Notes: generated from the sequence alone by a model not told the origin. DNA of 64,000 nt from Acidobacteriaceae bacterium KBS 89 (GCA_000381605.1 KB906759.1:248001-312000); one strand, 5' to 3'. Shown: positions 1-9,677, counted from the first letter of the stretch. Made by a program: numbers and translations.

Positions 1-441
1 AGTGATATTTAATTGCATGGGAACTCCAGCCCTCGCAAACATCCCCTCGCCTGCTTTTGCTCGCGTCGCGCCATCGGGAGTTTCCAGACACTGCTCTCCA
101 GTGAGCACGTACCATATCTCCGGTCCCGAGTGCGTGTGAACCGCTTTAGAGATTGCGGCGTTCATAGCGGGTCCAAAGTCCGCGTCTGCGACCTGGATCT
201 CGTAAGTACTCCCGCGAGGGATCTCCGAGAGCGGACCGATCTCGGTTACGAAGTTTCCTCCCGTCGATCGTTCTCCCTTCGTTGCCACAGTCAGGAGCCA
301 GATCTTGCCGTCGGCTTCGACGACGACACCTTTTGCGCTAACTGCGGCACGCGCAGTCTCCATGGAAGCGAAGTTCTCCACGCGAAGAACTATTGGACTG
401 CTTGGCAAGGAGCCGAACGTCTTGCGGGCGATGATGCGCAA
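1..441 (-). CDS. Cupin-domain protein, C-terminus beyond left edge
   Basis: An open minus-strand frame runs off the left edge. It contains a cupin core: VHTHSGPEIWYVLTGEQ, then the glycine-rich ETPDGATR and AGEGMFARAGVP strands, with the metal-ligand histidines and glutamate in the usual HxH-x(3)-E arrangement. Upstream lies a beta-rich segment with VVVEADGKIWLLTVA and FVTEIGPL. Relatives are small secreted sensing or binding proteins of unknown substrate. The start is unclear: TTG at 441 keeps the conserved-looking IVLRVENF segment, whereas the first ATG is at 363. No signal peptide is visible in either case. The upstream part overlaps the 3' end of the SnoaL-like gene in another frame, so a frameshift or a gene fusion is possible. 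Confidence 0.6.
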   Translation of the reverse strand, partial: MRIIARKTFGSLPSSPIVLRVENFASMETARAAVSAKGVVVEADGKIWLLTVATKGERSTGGNFVTEIGPLSEIPRGSTYEIQVADADFGPAMNAAISKAVHTHSGPEIWYVLTGEQCLETPDGATRAKAGEGMFARAGVPMQLNIT

Positions 442-1016
442 CCCGCATCGGGCGGCCTCTTCCCCATAGTAGGAGAATCCGGACAGTCGACGAGATGATG
501 ATCCGAAGAGGTCGGAGAGCTGGGTGTTGGTGGAGGTGTTCCGAAGGCGTATCCGGGGCCGCCTGTCAGGGTGTTGTGAAAGGCGGAGATCTGCCACGTA
601 CCGTTGCGCTTGACGGGCGCTGCCGTGGCGAGTGCAGTGCGGATGTGCTCAACGCCATCCTGGGTGTAGTGTGCACCGGATGTGACATGAGCGATTGCAA
701 CGTTCGGTCCGAAGAATCGAATGGCAACCGTCTCCATGGGGATGCTGCGGCTGCCCTTGTAGAAGGTGGCAAGCAAGTTCTTGTGATAACTGACGATTTC
801 GCTTCGGCCCTTAAGCCATTTGCCTGTAATGACGACAAAGTCAGCGTCTTCGGAGAAGAGGTCGCCGAAGCCCGGCATGCCTGGCTGATCCCATATCGTG
901 GAGAAACGGGAGAAGACGCCTTTGATTGCCGTGGTGTCTTGGTTGTCCGCTGCCAATGCTGACTGGTTCGACGAAAGGGATAGTACGCATAACAATGTGG
1001 CAACGAGAGACTTCAC
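390..1016 (-). CDS. Secreted SnoaL-like (DUF4440/SgcJ type) protein
   Basis: About 208 residues. A signal peptide (KSLVATLLCVLSLSS, cleavage near ALAA) leads into a SnoaL-like alpha+beta barrel: a helix with TIWDQPGM, then DLFSEDADFVVITGKWLKG and a terminal strand WQISAFHNTL. This SgcJ/EcaC-type fold is usually about 150 residues and has no single fixed reaction. I chose the GTG at 1016 because GGAGG lies 6 nt upstream and it gives a clean signal peptide. An upstream ATG at 1067 would add 17 residues. After GPGYAFG, where relatives normally end, there is a Pro/Ser-rich tail of about 50 residues that overlaps the cupin gene out of frame. That tail is probably an artefact of a lost stop or a frameshift. 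Confidence 0.65.
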   Translation of the reverse strand: MKSLVATLLCVLSLSSNQSALAADNQDTTAIKGVFSRFSTIWDQPGMPGFGDLFSEDADFVVITGKWLKGRSEIVSYHKNLLATFYKGSRSIPMETVAIRFFGPNVAIAHVTSGAHYTQDGVEHIRTALATAAPVKRNGTWQISAFHNTLTGGPGYAFGTPPPTPSSPTSSDHHLVDCPDSPTMGKRPPDAGCASSPARRSAPCQAVQ

Positions 1017-1291
1017 CGAACACCTCCGCAGATGAGCGATTGAGGCCCGGATGCTTGATGCAATCATTTTGCCGTAATCTCACAACTCCAATTCCCAGAA
1101 ATGCCACACAGATAGGGAAACATAAGTGCGTTTATCAGGACTAATCTGCCGAATCGTTCCTAACCAAGTTCAATGAGTGTATTGCCCTGATAGGGTTCAA
1201 TTGAGAAAAGCCATCACTGGCTGAATTTAGAACCGAGACAGGTATGCTTCCCTGTGGGCTGCCGCATCCTTACCTAGGCAGAGGTCTATTT

Positions 1292-1975
1292 GTGAAGCAG
1301 AGTTTCGCAGCAATTATCCTTGGTGGTACCGGACAAGTCGGCGCTGCAGCGGTCACGGAACTGCTAACAACCTCGGAATGCCGGGAAGTGGTGATGGTCA
1401 CCAGAAAGCCCATCGCGCCGCGATCGCGGGTGCGCAACGTCGTTCTTGATACCGGCGCTGCTGACTTTGCCGAGCGCACTGCCGCCCTTGCCCGTGGAGT
1501 TTTGAGCCAAGGTCCCGTCAGCGCCGTGAGCTGTGTGGGTGTCGGTTCTGGATCGATGCGCTGGAGCGAAGAAGAATTGCAACGACTTGAGGTCGGCGTC
1601 GTCGGCGCCTTTGCGCGTGGCTGCCATAACGCCGGAATCGCTCAATTTTGCCTCCTTTCTGCGGCAGGAAGCACGCCTCGCAGCCGGCTTCGCTATGTGC
1701 GAGTAATGGGCATGAAGGAAGACACGGTGCGTAATGTCGGTTTTGCCCGCCTCGCCATATTTCGCCCCGGCATCATTGTCGGCAACGCTCATACCCCGGC
1801 CTGGGTCGGTTGGTTGGGAAGCCTCGTGCCTGGATCGTTTGGCAATATTGATCAGCGAATTCTCGGTCGCTCAATCGCTGCAGAGATAGCTTTGCACAGT
1901 CGAGAAACTGGAGAAGTCACCCGCGAAAATGCAGCAATGAAAGAACTCGCTGCGCAATTCAATAGCGTGCCTTAA
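1292..1975 (+). CDS. NAD(P)-binding atypical SDR, HTATIP2/TIP30-like
   Basis: About 227 residues with an N-terminal Rossmann nucleotide-binding loop, ILGGTGQVG, at residues 8-16, an SCVGVGSGS strand, a LLSAAGS segment in place of the classical catalytic Ser region, and FRPGIIVG near residue 165. This matches the short atypical SDRs related to HTATIP2/TIP30 and YbjT-like NAD(P)-binding proteins. Substrate is unknown. The GTG at 1292 has AGAGG about 7 nt upstream and places the Rossmann loop right at the N-terminus, as the family expects. An ATG at 1244 would add 16 unconvincing residues. The gene appears monocistronic. Confidence 0.65.
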   Translation: MKQSFAAIILGGTGQVGAAAVTELLTTSECREVVMVTRKPIAPRSRVRNVVLDTGAADFAERTAALARGVLSQGPVSAVSCVGVGSGSMRWSEEELQRLEVGVVGAFARGCHNAGIAQFCLLSAAGSTPRSRLRYVRVMGMKEDTVRNVGFARLAIFRPGIIVGNAHTPAWVGWLGSLVPGSFGNIDQRILGRSIAAEIALHSRETGEVTRENAAMKELAAQFNSVP

Positions 1976-2083
1976 GAATTTGTGCGTGGAACCCATCAAC
2001 CTGTTAGCAACAGTTGAACAGGCGGGCACTTGTCCGGAACACTGAACTTTTCGGAAATGTGGTTCGGTTTCCCATCGCGTTTC

Positions 2084-2216
2084 CTAATTACATCCCCGTC
2101 GACCAACCTTTTCTCGCCGTTCCCTTCCATCGATGTAAATACCGAATCCACCAAATGTCAGAGCCTGGCTCCTTCTCGTACTCTCCACGTTCCTTGCGAG
2201 TGGTCTTTCTCGGCAT
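2084..2216 (-). pseudogene. Integrase (tyrosine recombinase) N-terminal remnant
   Basis: The minus strand starts with MPRKTTRKERGEYEKEPGSD followed by IWWIRY, the typical N-terminal arm-binding start of genomic-island tyrosine recombinases. The frame then reads nonsense. A single-base shift at about 2147 restores YIDGRERREKVGRRG, again integrase-like, which soon meets a stop at 2084. No catalytic domain follows, so this is a decayed 5' fragment only. It begins about 135 nt beyond the 3' end of tRNA-Leu, on the side where island integrases usually sit. I infer an excised or eroded element. Confidence 0.55.
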
Positions 2217-2352
2217 AATGGACTTCCAGTCAGCAGATCCTAGCAAATAGAGTACAAACCGGCACAAAACTGGCACCAGCCAAAACTGGAGATATACGAC
2301 ACGTGGCGCCTCATACGTGCCAAGCTCCAAGGTGCTGTATTTACTGGTTTTT

Positions 2353-2442
2353 TGGTGCCCGGAGGGGGACTTGAACCCCCACGACCTGATAAGGGTCTGC
2401 GGATTTTAAGTCCGCTGTGTCTGCCGATTTCACCATCCGGGC
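2353..2442 (-). tRNA. tRNA-Leu (anticodon UAA)
   Basis: The minus strand folds as a class II tRNA. The acceptor stem GCCCGGA pairs with TCCGGGC. The anticodon arm is GCGGA-CTTAAAA-TCCGC with anticodon TAA. There is a long variable arm and a T arm with GGTTCAAGTCC. CCA is encoded at the 3' end (2353-2355). The UAA anticodon and long variable arm identify leucine. An integrase remnant lies just past its 3' end, which fits use as an attachment site. Confidence 0.95.
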
Positions 2443-2577
2443 CCGTGCGAGCCATCCGGCTCGCCTGCTCCATCTTAACGCATCCATTGGCACATCTTCT
2501 GTTTAGGAACCTTTGCCGTGCTCTTTACGTAATCGTAGGTTAGAAGTCGGATTCTTGCTCCGGGGTCAAGTTCCATC

Positions 2578-3834
<1,257 letters not shown>

Positions 3835-3836
3835 TT

Positions 3837-5093
3837 ATGAACCTGAGCGAAATCATTCGCCAAAGCATCGAGTCGCTTCTGCGCAACCGTCTGCGCTCCA
3901 GTCTCACCATGCTCGGTATCGTCTGGGGCCTCGTCACCGTAGTGCTTCTGCTCAGCTACGGCAAGAGCCTCGGTGAAGGCGTACTCAACGGCTTCCTCGG
4001 CCTGGGCAACAACGTCATCATGGTGTGGGGCGGCCAAACCAGCATGCAGGCCGGCGGCGAGCGATCCGGTAAGCGCGTAAAGTTTCTCGATGGCGACACA
4101 CAAGCAGTCCGCGATGAAGTCCCCTTCCTGAAAGCGGTCAGCTCGGAGATCGATGACGGCTTCAGCTTCAAATACGGGCCCAAGGTTGTGAACATTCAGA
4201 GCAAAGCGATCGACTTTCCCTACGGCGGCATGCGCAAATTGAACATCGACCAGGGCCGATACTTCGAACCCTCTGACTTCACCGACCATCGGCAGGTCGT
4301 CATCTTCGGCCCACACGCTGCGAAGAAGCTCTTCAACGGCTACCCTCCCGTGGGCGAAACGGTGGAGATCGAAGGACACGTCTTCCAGGTCATCGGCGTC
4401 TTGAAGACAAAGATTCAGGACTCCTCCAACAATGGCCCGGACAACGAAAACGCCTTCGTGCCGTTCGACATGATGAGGCTGCTCAGCAATAGGCGCGATC
4501 CCGACAGCATCGTCTTCCAGCCCAGTTCACCCGAGCTTCATCTCAAAGCGCTCGCAGCAGTCCGCAGCGTACTGGCCGGCCGCCACCACTTCGACCCCAA
4601 AGACGACAAGGCGGTCCCCAGTTGGGACACAGTCGCCGACTCCGCCGAGATCATGCAGTTCAGCACCGCACTCGATCTCCTCCTCGGAATCATCGGCGCA
4701 ATGACCCTCGGCGTCGGTGGCGTAGGCGTCATGAATATCATGCTCGTCTCAGTCACCGAGCGCACGCGCGAAATCGGCCTTCTCAAAGCACTCGGCGCCC
4801 GCCGCAGGGACATCCTGAAGCAGTTCCTCCTAGAGAGTCTGACCCTCACCTTTCTCGCCGGGATCGTCGGCATGATCGTCGCCATTCTCGTCGCCTATCT
4901 CATCCCGCCCATGCCGCTCTACTCCGACATCTATAAAACTGCAAACCACGAGGGCGACATCCTCCTTCGTGCCTCGCCAAAAATCATGCTGGTCTCCTTC
5001 GGAATTCTGGCCGTCGTGGGCGTAGTCTCCGGATTCTTGCCTGCCATGCGCGCCTCCCGCATGGATCCAGTCGAAGCACTGCGTCACGAGTAA
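3837..5093 (+). CDS. ABC transporter permease, MacB/FtsX family (second of pair)
   Basis: 418 residues, the same architecture as the gene upstream: N-terminal membrane segment RSSLTMLGIVWGLVTVVLLL, a periplasmic domain with VIFGPHAAKKLF, and a C-terminal FtsX core with GVGVMNIMLVSVTERTREIG then LLKALGARRRDIL. The two proteins are clear diverged paralogues, probably from a tandem duplication, and could act together. I chose the ATG at 3837, 2 nt after the previous stop. An ATG at 3816 would overlap the upstream gene by 19 nt. No ATPase is nearby. Confidence 0.88.
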   Translation: MNLSEIIRQSIESLLRNRLRSSLTMLGIVWGLVTVVLLLSYGKSLGEGVLNGFLGLGNNVIMVWGGQTSMQAGGERSGKRVKFLDGDTQAVRDEVPFLKAVSSEIDDGFSFKYGPKVVNIQSKAIDFPYGGMRKLNIDQGRYFEPSDFTDHRQVVIFGPHAAKKLFNGYPPVGETVEIEGHVFQVIGVLKTKIQDSSNNGPDNENAFVPFDMMRLLSNRRDPDSIVFQPSSPELHLKALAAVRSVLAGRHHFDPKDDKAVPSWDTVADSAEIMQFSTALDLLLGIIGAMTLGVGGVGVMNIMLVSVTERTREIGLLKALGARRRDILKQFLLESLTLTFLAGIVGMIVAILVAYLIPPMPLYSDIYKTANHEGDILLRASPKIMLVSFGILAVVGVVSGFLPAMRASRMDPVEALRHE

Positions 5094-5100
5094 TCGTTCC

Positions 5101-5541
5101 TCAAAACGGCAAGCTTCGAATATCGGGTTCAAGCCACGCACGCCGTGCTTCGACCGAGAAAAGCCGCGGACGAGTCCAGTAGTCCAGCAGCCAATCGGGC
5201 TCACCCAGCCGGGAGCACATCAACGCGTTGCAGGTCATAAATAGCGGCTGCGGCGGCGCACCAGACAAAAAGTCACGAGCAGCCCGTATCGAGGCCTGTG
5301 TAATCGTCTCGTGATAGCCGCTGGTGTCGGTATTAGCTCCCCCAGTCGCTTCGTTATAGGCCCGGATGAAGCCAGGCATCTCGCGCGAAACCTCAACCTC
5401 GGTTCTGTTCTTAAGCAACCACAGAACGGCAGCAAAGTGAGCAGCATGGGTCCACACAGTCTTCGGCAGCGTCCGGTCAACCAGACCACTACCGATCAAT
5501 ACGATCTCCTCGTCTGAAGTAAATGGAACAAACGTCCGCAT
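5101..5541 (-). CDS. Conserved protein of unknown function (WTHAAH family)
   Basis: 146 residues, soluble and without a signal peptide. It shows the conserved features of a widespread uncharacterised bacterial family: an early DRTLPKTVWTHAAHFAAVLW block, then IRAYNEATGGANTDTSGYHET and a C-terminal half with SVEARRAWLEPDI. The spaced His residues (WTHAAH and GYHET) could bind metal, but this is speculation. It converges with the permease pair, only 7 nt from the stop of the second permease. A strong intrinsic terminator on the same strand lies upstream of it, so it must have its own promoter. Confidence 0.7.
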   Translation of the reverse strand: MRTFVPFTSDEEIVLIGSGLVDRTLPKTVWTHAAHFAAVLWLLKNRTEVEVSREMPGFIRAYNEATGGANTDTSGYHETITQASIRAARDFLSGAPPQPLFMTCNALMCSRLGEPDWLLDYWTRPRLFSVEARRAWLEPDIRSLPF

Positions 5542-5565
5542 CGTCCGACTCCTTTTCCTTAAAGC

Positions 5566-5594
5566 AATAAAAAAGACCGCCAGTCTTGGCGGTC
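5566..5594 (-). terminator. Intrinsic terminator
   Basis: On the minus strand an 8-bp perfect stem GACCGCCA/TGGCGGTC with an AGAC loop is followed by TTTTTTATT. It sits about 30 nt beyond the stop of the small minus-strand ORF at 5625-5729 and would end a transcript from that ORF. Confidence 0.8.
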
Positions 5595-5624
5595 TCTTCG
5601 ATGGTGGTTCTCAACAACGGAAAG

Positions 5625-5729
5625 CTATCTATAATCTGCCTTCCAGCCGTCAAACGAACAAGCACGCCAAAGCCGCCGATACTGCACCGGGCCTTGCTGC
5701 TGCATGTTGGTTGAGCGGTATAAAGCCAT
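5625..5729 (-). CDS. Possible 34-residue microprotein or small RNA gene
   Basis: A 34-codon frame beginning MALYRSTNMQQQG and ending FDGWKADYR sits between two intrinsic terminators of the same strand, so it forms its own transcription unit. TTGCGG, 17 nt, TAACAT just upstream resembles a -35/-10 pair and would start transcription almost at the ATG (leaderless). I do not recognise the peptide. It has no membrane segment. The locus may equally be a short regulatory RNA of about 170 nt ending at the terminator at 5566. Confidence 0.35.
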   Translation of the reverse strand: MALYRSTNMQQQGPVQYRRLWRACSFDGWKADYR

Positions 5730-5761
5730 ACCTAATGTTAGCTACTCAAGCTTCCATCCGC

Positions 5762-5796
5762 AATAAAAAAGCGCGTCAGTCTCCCCAACACCGCGC
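5762..5796 (-). terminator. Intrinsic terminator of the 5821-6084 gene
   Basis: On the minus strand GCGCG/CGCGC (5 bp, loop of about 16 nt) is followed by TTTTTTATT, starting 25 nt past the stop of the upstream gene. The stem is short, so strength is uncertain. Confidence 0.5.
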
Positions 5797-5820
5797 ACCA
5801 TCACTTCTATTCGTGCTCGA

Positions 5821-6084
5821 CTAACTTGCCAGTCGATACCGTATCGTCTGGTCCTCAAGAAAATACTCCGCGGAACACTCCGACGACCCGCAGATCATCG
5901 ACTCCAGTCCCGCGCATTGCTGTCGTGTAATCAGCCCCAGTGAGCCGCACGATGGACAAGCAAGCACCGCCCAATAGGGGTTATCCGCCTTGCCCAGCTC
6001 CCCCGCCTGCTCCAGCAGAAACAACGTGCCCGGCTGCATCTGCTCCGGGATCCACACTTCCAGAAGGTTTAACTCGGCTACCAT
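5821..6084 (-). CDS. Small putative zinc-ribbon protein, unknown function
   Basis: About 87 residues. A CPSC pair (ACPSCGSLGLIT) and a later pair of cysteines (CAGLESMIC and SSEC) could form a zinc ribbon. The N-terminus VAELNLLEVWIPEQMQPG is amphipathic. No signal peptide or membrane segment is visible. I chose the ATG at 6084 because GAGG lies 5 nt upstream. A longer frame from 6126 lacks a Shine-Dalgarno. I cannot assign a function. It lies downstream of the lytic transglycosylase gene with a ~200-nt gap. Confidence 0.6.
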   Translation of the reverse strand: MVAELNLLEVWIPEQMQPGTLFLLEQAGELGKADNPYWAVLACPSCGSLGLITRQQCAGLESMICGSSECSAEYFLEDQTIRYRLAS

Positions 6085-6280
6085 GCTTGCCTCTTCATCC
6101 AACGGTTGTCTTCGTTCGTGACCCACGTTCTTGGGCCGATACTGACTTCAGGCTGCGGAAGAGACCTCCTCAAATGATTTCTTGCGTCGGGCAAATGCAC
6201 TGCTTCTGGTGCAAAGAATAACGGATATTCTGGTCCTGTCAATCCCACATTTAGAAATAAATGATGCGAGGCTGATTCTC

Positions 6281-8668
6281 TTATTGCGGTCCGTACAACG
6301 CTCGGTAGATCTCCCGGTTGCGCAGAATTGCCTGCACATACTCACGCGTCTCCGTATACGGAATCGACTCAACGAACTCAGCGATATCCCTATAGTTGCC
6401 CGCCGACATCCACTGTCGCACCGGCACATCACCCGCGTTGTAAGCCGCCAGCGCATACTCCTGTTGGCCGCCGAACCTGTCCAGCACCAGACGAAGATTG
6501 GTCGTGCCCAATTGCAGATTCGTCGTCGGATTCAGCAGCATATTGGTATTGAATCCCTTGATACCGTTCTTCTTCGCCATCGACTTACCCACCGAGGGCA
6601 GCAGTTGCATCAATCCGTAAGCATTCGCATGGCTCACCACGCCGGCATTAAACTCCGACTCCTGCCGAATCAGCGACGCCACCAGATAAGGATCCAATCG
6701 GTTCTTCTCCGAGTTTGCAACCAGGTCGCTCCAGTACGGCTGCGGAAACAACACCTTCCAATACACCGTCGGAACCTGGTCCAGCGGCATCGCAAAAAAA
6801 GAAATCCCGCTGCGTTTCATCGCCTGCAGCGCTCGCGTAGTCTCGCCATACGAGGTAAAGATCTCCGCCTGCGCAAGCGATCCCCATTGACTCGAAGTAG
6901 GACTCGCCTGGATCTCCGGCCCAATGAACTCATTCAGCGCCGCATTCGCCAGCAGCCTCGCCTTGATAAGGTGCGGCTCATTCTCGGGCAGTTCCCCCGT
7001 CAACGTCGGCACCACCAGCTTCGGCACCGAGCTCAGAACCGCCGCAGGAGCCGTCGTCGCAGTCTGCCCCTTCAGAACATTCAACCTCTGCCGCGCCAGC
7101 CCAGCATAGTAGAAGTTGATATAAGACGCCGTCAGTGCGCGATAGTAGTTCGCCGCCTGTGCAAAGTTGTGGTCGTCCTCTTCATAGATACGCCCGCGCC
7201 AGTAAAGTGCACTCGGCACCTCGATCCCCGCCGGATACCCCTGGATCTGCTCATCCATCAGCCGCGCGGCCTCGGAGTAGTTGTGCAGCCGGTAGTTCAT
7301 CCACGCGGCCCGCCAGTGGGCCGACGCAGCATACGTGCTGTTCGGAAACATCTTCACCAGCAGCGAGTAGTGATACGTCGCCTGCGTCGCATCATGTTTC
7401 AGTAGATACATGTTGCCGCCCGAATACAGCGCCTCCTCCAGCCACCTGCTGGTGGGAAAACGCTGCACCATCTGTGCGATCAGCGCATCATGGGTCTTCT
7501 CATCGTGCTCGTTCCGCGAAAGCTCAGCCAGCATATACAGCTTCAGTGCAGCGGTATCGTCCGTCGTATTCGGTAGCCTCTCAACATCTCTCCGGCTGAT
7601 GTGCTTCAGCTTCATGTCACATGCCGCCGCGTAGATCAGCAACGCGTCATGATCAGCCTGGCTCAGCCCCGAGCCATCGCGTTCGATCGAGTGATACTCC
7701 ACGCCCGCCTCGGCATAACGCTTGGCGTTGAACAGTTGGTCTGCATGCGTCTTCCGTTCAGCCGCAGTGAGCGGCATGTTCATCGCCTGCATCTGTGCGC
7801 GCGCCTGTCCAGCCTCCAGGCTCAAAGGAAGGTTAACGTACAAGCTCCGAAAGGTCGCCGCCGCATGCGTCGTATCCCCGGCCATCTGGTACGCACGTCC
7901 CAGGGCATACCGAAAGTCCACGTGCGACGCCTGCGCCGAATCCGCCAGCGGTACCAGCACCCGCAACGCGCCCTGCGGATCGTTCTGCTGCAGGTAAGCA
8001 TTGGACAGCAGCACTGGTGCGTTCGCATTAAAGATGCTGTCCGGATGCCGTTCGGCAAAATGATCCAGCAGCGCATAGGCCTCCGCGCCATGCCCCGCCT
8101 GGATCGCCGCCTGCGATCCCAGGTAGTCCGCATAATCATCAAGCGCGGTCCCGGTCACACTCGCCTTGCGAAACGTGCCGGCAGCATCGGCATACCGGTG
8201 GTCCAGCATGTAGGCGTGCCCCAGCGCAAGATAGGCCGCAGCCGCACCTTCGCCCGGATGCATTCGTGCGTAGTTCTCCACTCCGCTGTAAGCCGCCACA
8301 GACCGCGTCGTGGCCAACTGCTGCGCCATCGGACGCAGCTGCTCCGTGGCCTTGAACGCACTGTTCAGCCGAATCGTCTGCGCGGTCGGTTTCCGTGAAG
8401 CGGTCGCCGCCCCATTGGTTTTGCTCGCTGCCCTACTCTTCCCCTTCGTGCTCTTGCTAGGTGTCGTTTTTTTGCTTCCGGTGCCGGTCGTCTTCCCCGT
8501 TGACCCCGACGCCGAACCCGTTTTGCTCTGTGGCGCCGGCTTCTTGGTCGTCTGGCCCGTAGTCGTCGAACTCTGCGCCTCTACCGTCCTTGCGCCCACG
8601 CCAAACGGCACCACCGTCGCCGCAAGAGTGGCAAGAACAATCACATTCCTGAGCCTGCACCAGATACC
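6281..8668 (-). CDS. Soluble lytic murein transglycosylase (Slt70-like) with TPR superhelix
   Basis: About 795 residues. A signal peptide (VIVLATLAATVVPFGVGA) is followed by a Lys/Thr/Ser/Gly-rich linker (about 30-100), a long TPR-like alpha superhelix (about 110-620) and a C-terminal SLT domain. The SLT domain has the catalytic Glu in QESEFNAG (about residue 668), then AYGLMQLLPSVG, LGTTNLR, ALAAYNAGDVPVRQW and IPYTETREYV. This enzyme cleaves the MurNAc-GlcNAc bond in periplasmic peptidoglycan to give anhydro-MurNAc products. The ATG at 8668 is preferred over a GTG at 8698, since it starts just before the hydrophobic signal and has GAGACGG upstream. The linker is longer than usual for Slt70. 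Confidence 0.92.
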   Translation of the reverse strand, partial: GIWCRLRNVIVLATLAATVVPFGVGARTVEAQSSTTTGQTTKKPAPQSKTGSASGSTGKTTGTGSKKTTPSKSTKGKSRAASKTNGAATASRKPTAQTIRLNSAFKATEQLRPMAQQLATTRSVAAYSGVENYARMHPGEGAAAAYLALGHAYMLDHRYADAAGTFRKASVTGTALDDYADYLGSQAAIQAGHGAEAYALLDHFAERHPDSIFNANAPVLLSNAYLQQNDPQGALRVLVPLADSAQASHVDFRYALGRAYQMAGDTTHAAATFRSLYVNLPLSLEAGQARAQMQAMNMPLTAAERKTHADQLFNAKRYAEAGVEYHSIERDGSGLSQADHDALLIYAAACDMKLKHISRRDVERLPNTTDDTAALKLYMLAELSRNEHDEKTHDALIAQMVQRFPTSRWLEEALYSGGNMYLLKHDATQATYHYSLLVKMFPNSTYAASAHWRAAWMNYRLHNYSEAARLMDEQIQGYPAGIEVPSALYWRGRIYEEDDHNFAQAANYYRALTASYINFYYAGLARQRLNVLKGQTATTAPAAVLSSVPKLVVPTLTGELPENEPHLIKARLLANAALNEFIGPEIQASPTSSQWGSLAQAEIFTSYGETTRALQAMKRSGISFFAMPLDQVPTVYWKVLFPQPYWSDLVANSEKNRLDPYLVASLIRQESEFNAGVVSHANAYGLMQLLPSVGKSMAKKNGIKGFNTNMLLNPTTNLQLGTTNLRLVLDRFGGQQEYALAAYNAGDVPVRQWMSAGNYRDIAEFVESIPYTETREYVQAILRNREIYRALYGPQ

Positions 8669-8867
8669 CATCACCGTCTCATTGTTTTTTAGGCCCACAC
8701 ATTTACTCTAAGCCGCGTTCGCGAACCTCGATACCCGCATTCCGCAACGAACCACCTCAGATACGCTTCAATCTAATCGAGAATCAGTCATTTTCAGCTC
8801 TGGATCAAGACTTCGGATTACCGCTGTAACATTGATGGCCCAAAAGGGTAATGTTTTTCAATGTGCC

Positions 8868-8958
8868 TGCAACCGTTTGCACTTGTTCGACAAAGATCCC
8901 GCAAAGAGTCACGAATTTGCAGGGATTTGCACGCTCTCTGTTTGGCGGCATGATTGCT
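8868..8958 (+). promoter_or_regulatory. Sigma-54 promoter with TGCA-N6-TGCA boxes, PEP-CTERM gene 1
   Basis: TGGCGGCATGATTGC at 8943-8957 has the sigma-54 -24/-12 form: TGGC and TTGC, with GG (8944-8945) and GC (8956-8957) separated by exactly 10 nt. Two dyad-like boxes TGCA-N6-TGCA lie upstream at 8868-8881 and 8918-8931, about 50 nt apart, and are likely activator sites. The same arrangement precedes the two neighbouring paralogues. The rest of the 8669-9005 gap shows nothing else I can name. Confidence 0.7.
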
Positions 8959-9005
8959 CTCTATAAAGACAAGCCTCATCAGATCCAGATTGGGAGCTCC
9001 CCTTT

Positions 9006-9650
9006 ATGCGCTTCTCTCAGCTCGCTCTTGCATCTCTTCTTACCTTCGGTTCCTCTACCTTACTTGCTGACGCCATCCCGTATCCGACCCCTGGCCAGCT
9101 CGCCCCCGCTCAAACCTTCACCGCCACTAACACAGGAATGCTCGTCGGCTACTTCGCCGGCTCCGAAGCGGGCGGCAACGACACGATTGAGGTTTGGAAC
9201 ACCACCCAGAACACCTTCAGCGGCTTCCTGCTCCCCAATCACGGCTCCGTGGTCGGGGTGCCGACAGAGTTCCTCGCTGTCAACGCCGGTGACAACCTTG
9301 TCTTCATCATCTCCAACGACAGCGCCGGAGAGATCAATGACTCCCTCGACAACGGAGGAATCCCCACAACCTTCAGCGACGACGGGTACAACCACGCCTA
9401 CGCCACCCCCTACACCGGCGGACTTCCGGGACTCCCGATCGGCCTCACCGGCACCTTTGTCGGCATGGAAGATCTCTCAGTCACCGGCCTGGATCCTCTC
9501 TCCGGCTCGGATCTTGACTACAACGACGACACCTTCATCTTCACCAATATTGCTGCCGCGGCTCCCACACCAGAACCAACCACCTTTGTCCTGCTCGGAA
9601 CCGGCCTCCTCGGCCTGGCCGGTGCAATTCGGCGCAAAACCGCACGCTAG
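9006..9650 (+). CDS. PEP-CTERM sorting-domain protein, DUF4114-like (paralogue 1)
   Basis: 214 residues. The signal peptide (SQLALASLLTFGSSTLLA) is followed by a secreted domain starting IPYPTPGQLAPAQTFTA. Near the end are VGMEDL and SDLDYNDDTFIFTN, an Asp-rich pair resembling the DUF4114 Ca-binding motif. The C-terminus is a complete PEP-CTERM signal: PTPEPTTFVLLGTG, a short hydrophobic helix and RRKTAR. Such proteins are cut by an exosortase and delivered to the surface or extracellular polymer. No exosortase is in the window. GGGAG lies 8 nt before the ATG. A sigma-54 promoter precedes the gene, and two paralogues follow downstream. Confidence 0.88.
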   Translation: MRFSQLALASLLTFGSSTLLADAIPYPTPGQLAPAQTFTATNTGMLVGYFAGSEAGGNDTIEVWNTTQNTFSGFLLPNHGSVVGVPTEFLAVNAGDNLVFIISNDSAGEINDSLDNGGIPTTFSDDGYNHAYATPYTGGLPGLPIGLTGTFVGMEDLSVTGLDPLSGSDLDYNDDTFIFTNIAAAAPTPEPTTFVLLGTGLLGLAGAIRRKTAR

Positions 9651-9677
9651 TCAGTTTGGAAGATTGCCAGTTACAGC

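Noticed and set aside
6182..7405. 407-residue frame antisense to the lytic transglycosylase
   Set aside because: Arg/His/Gln-rich mirror translation with no domain; the SLT motifs lie on the minus strand.
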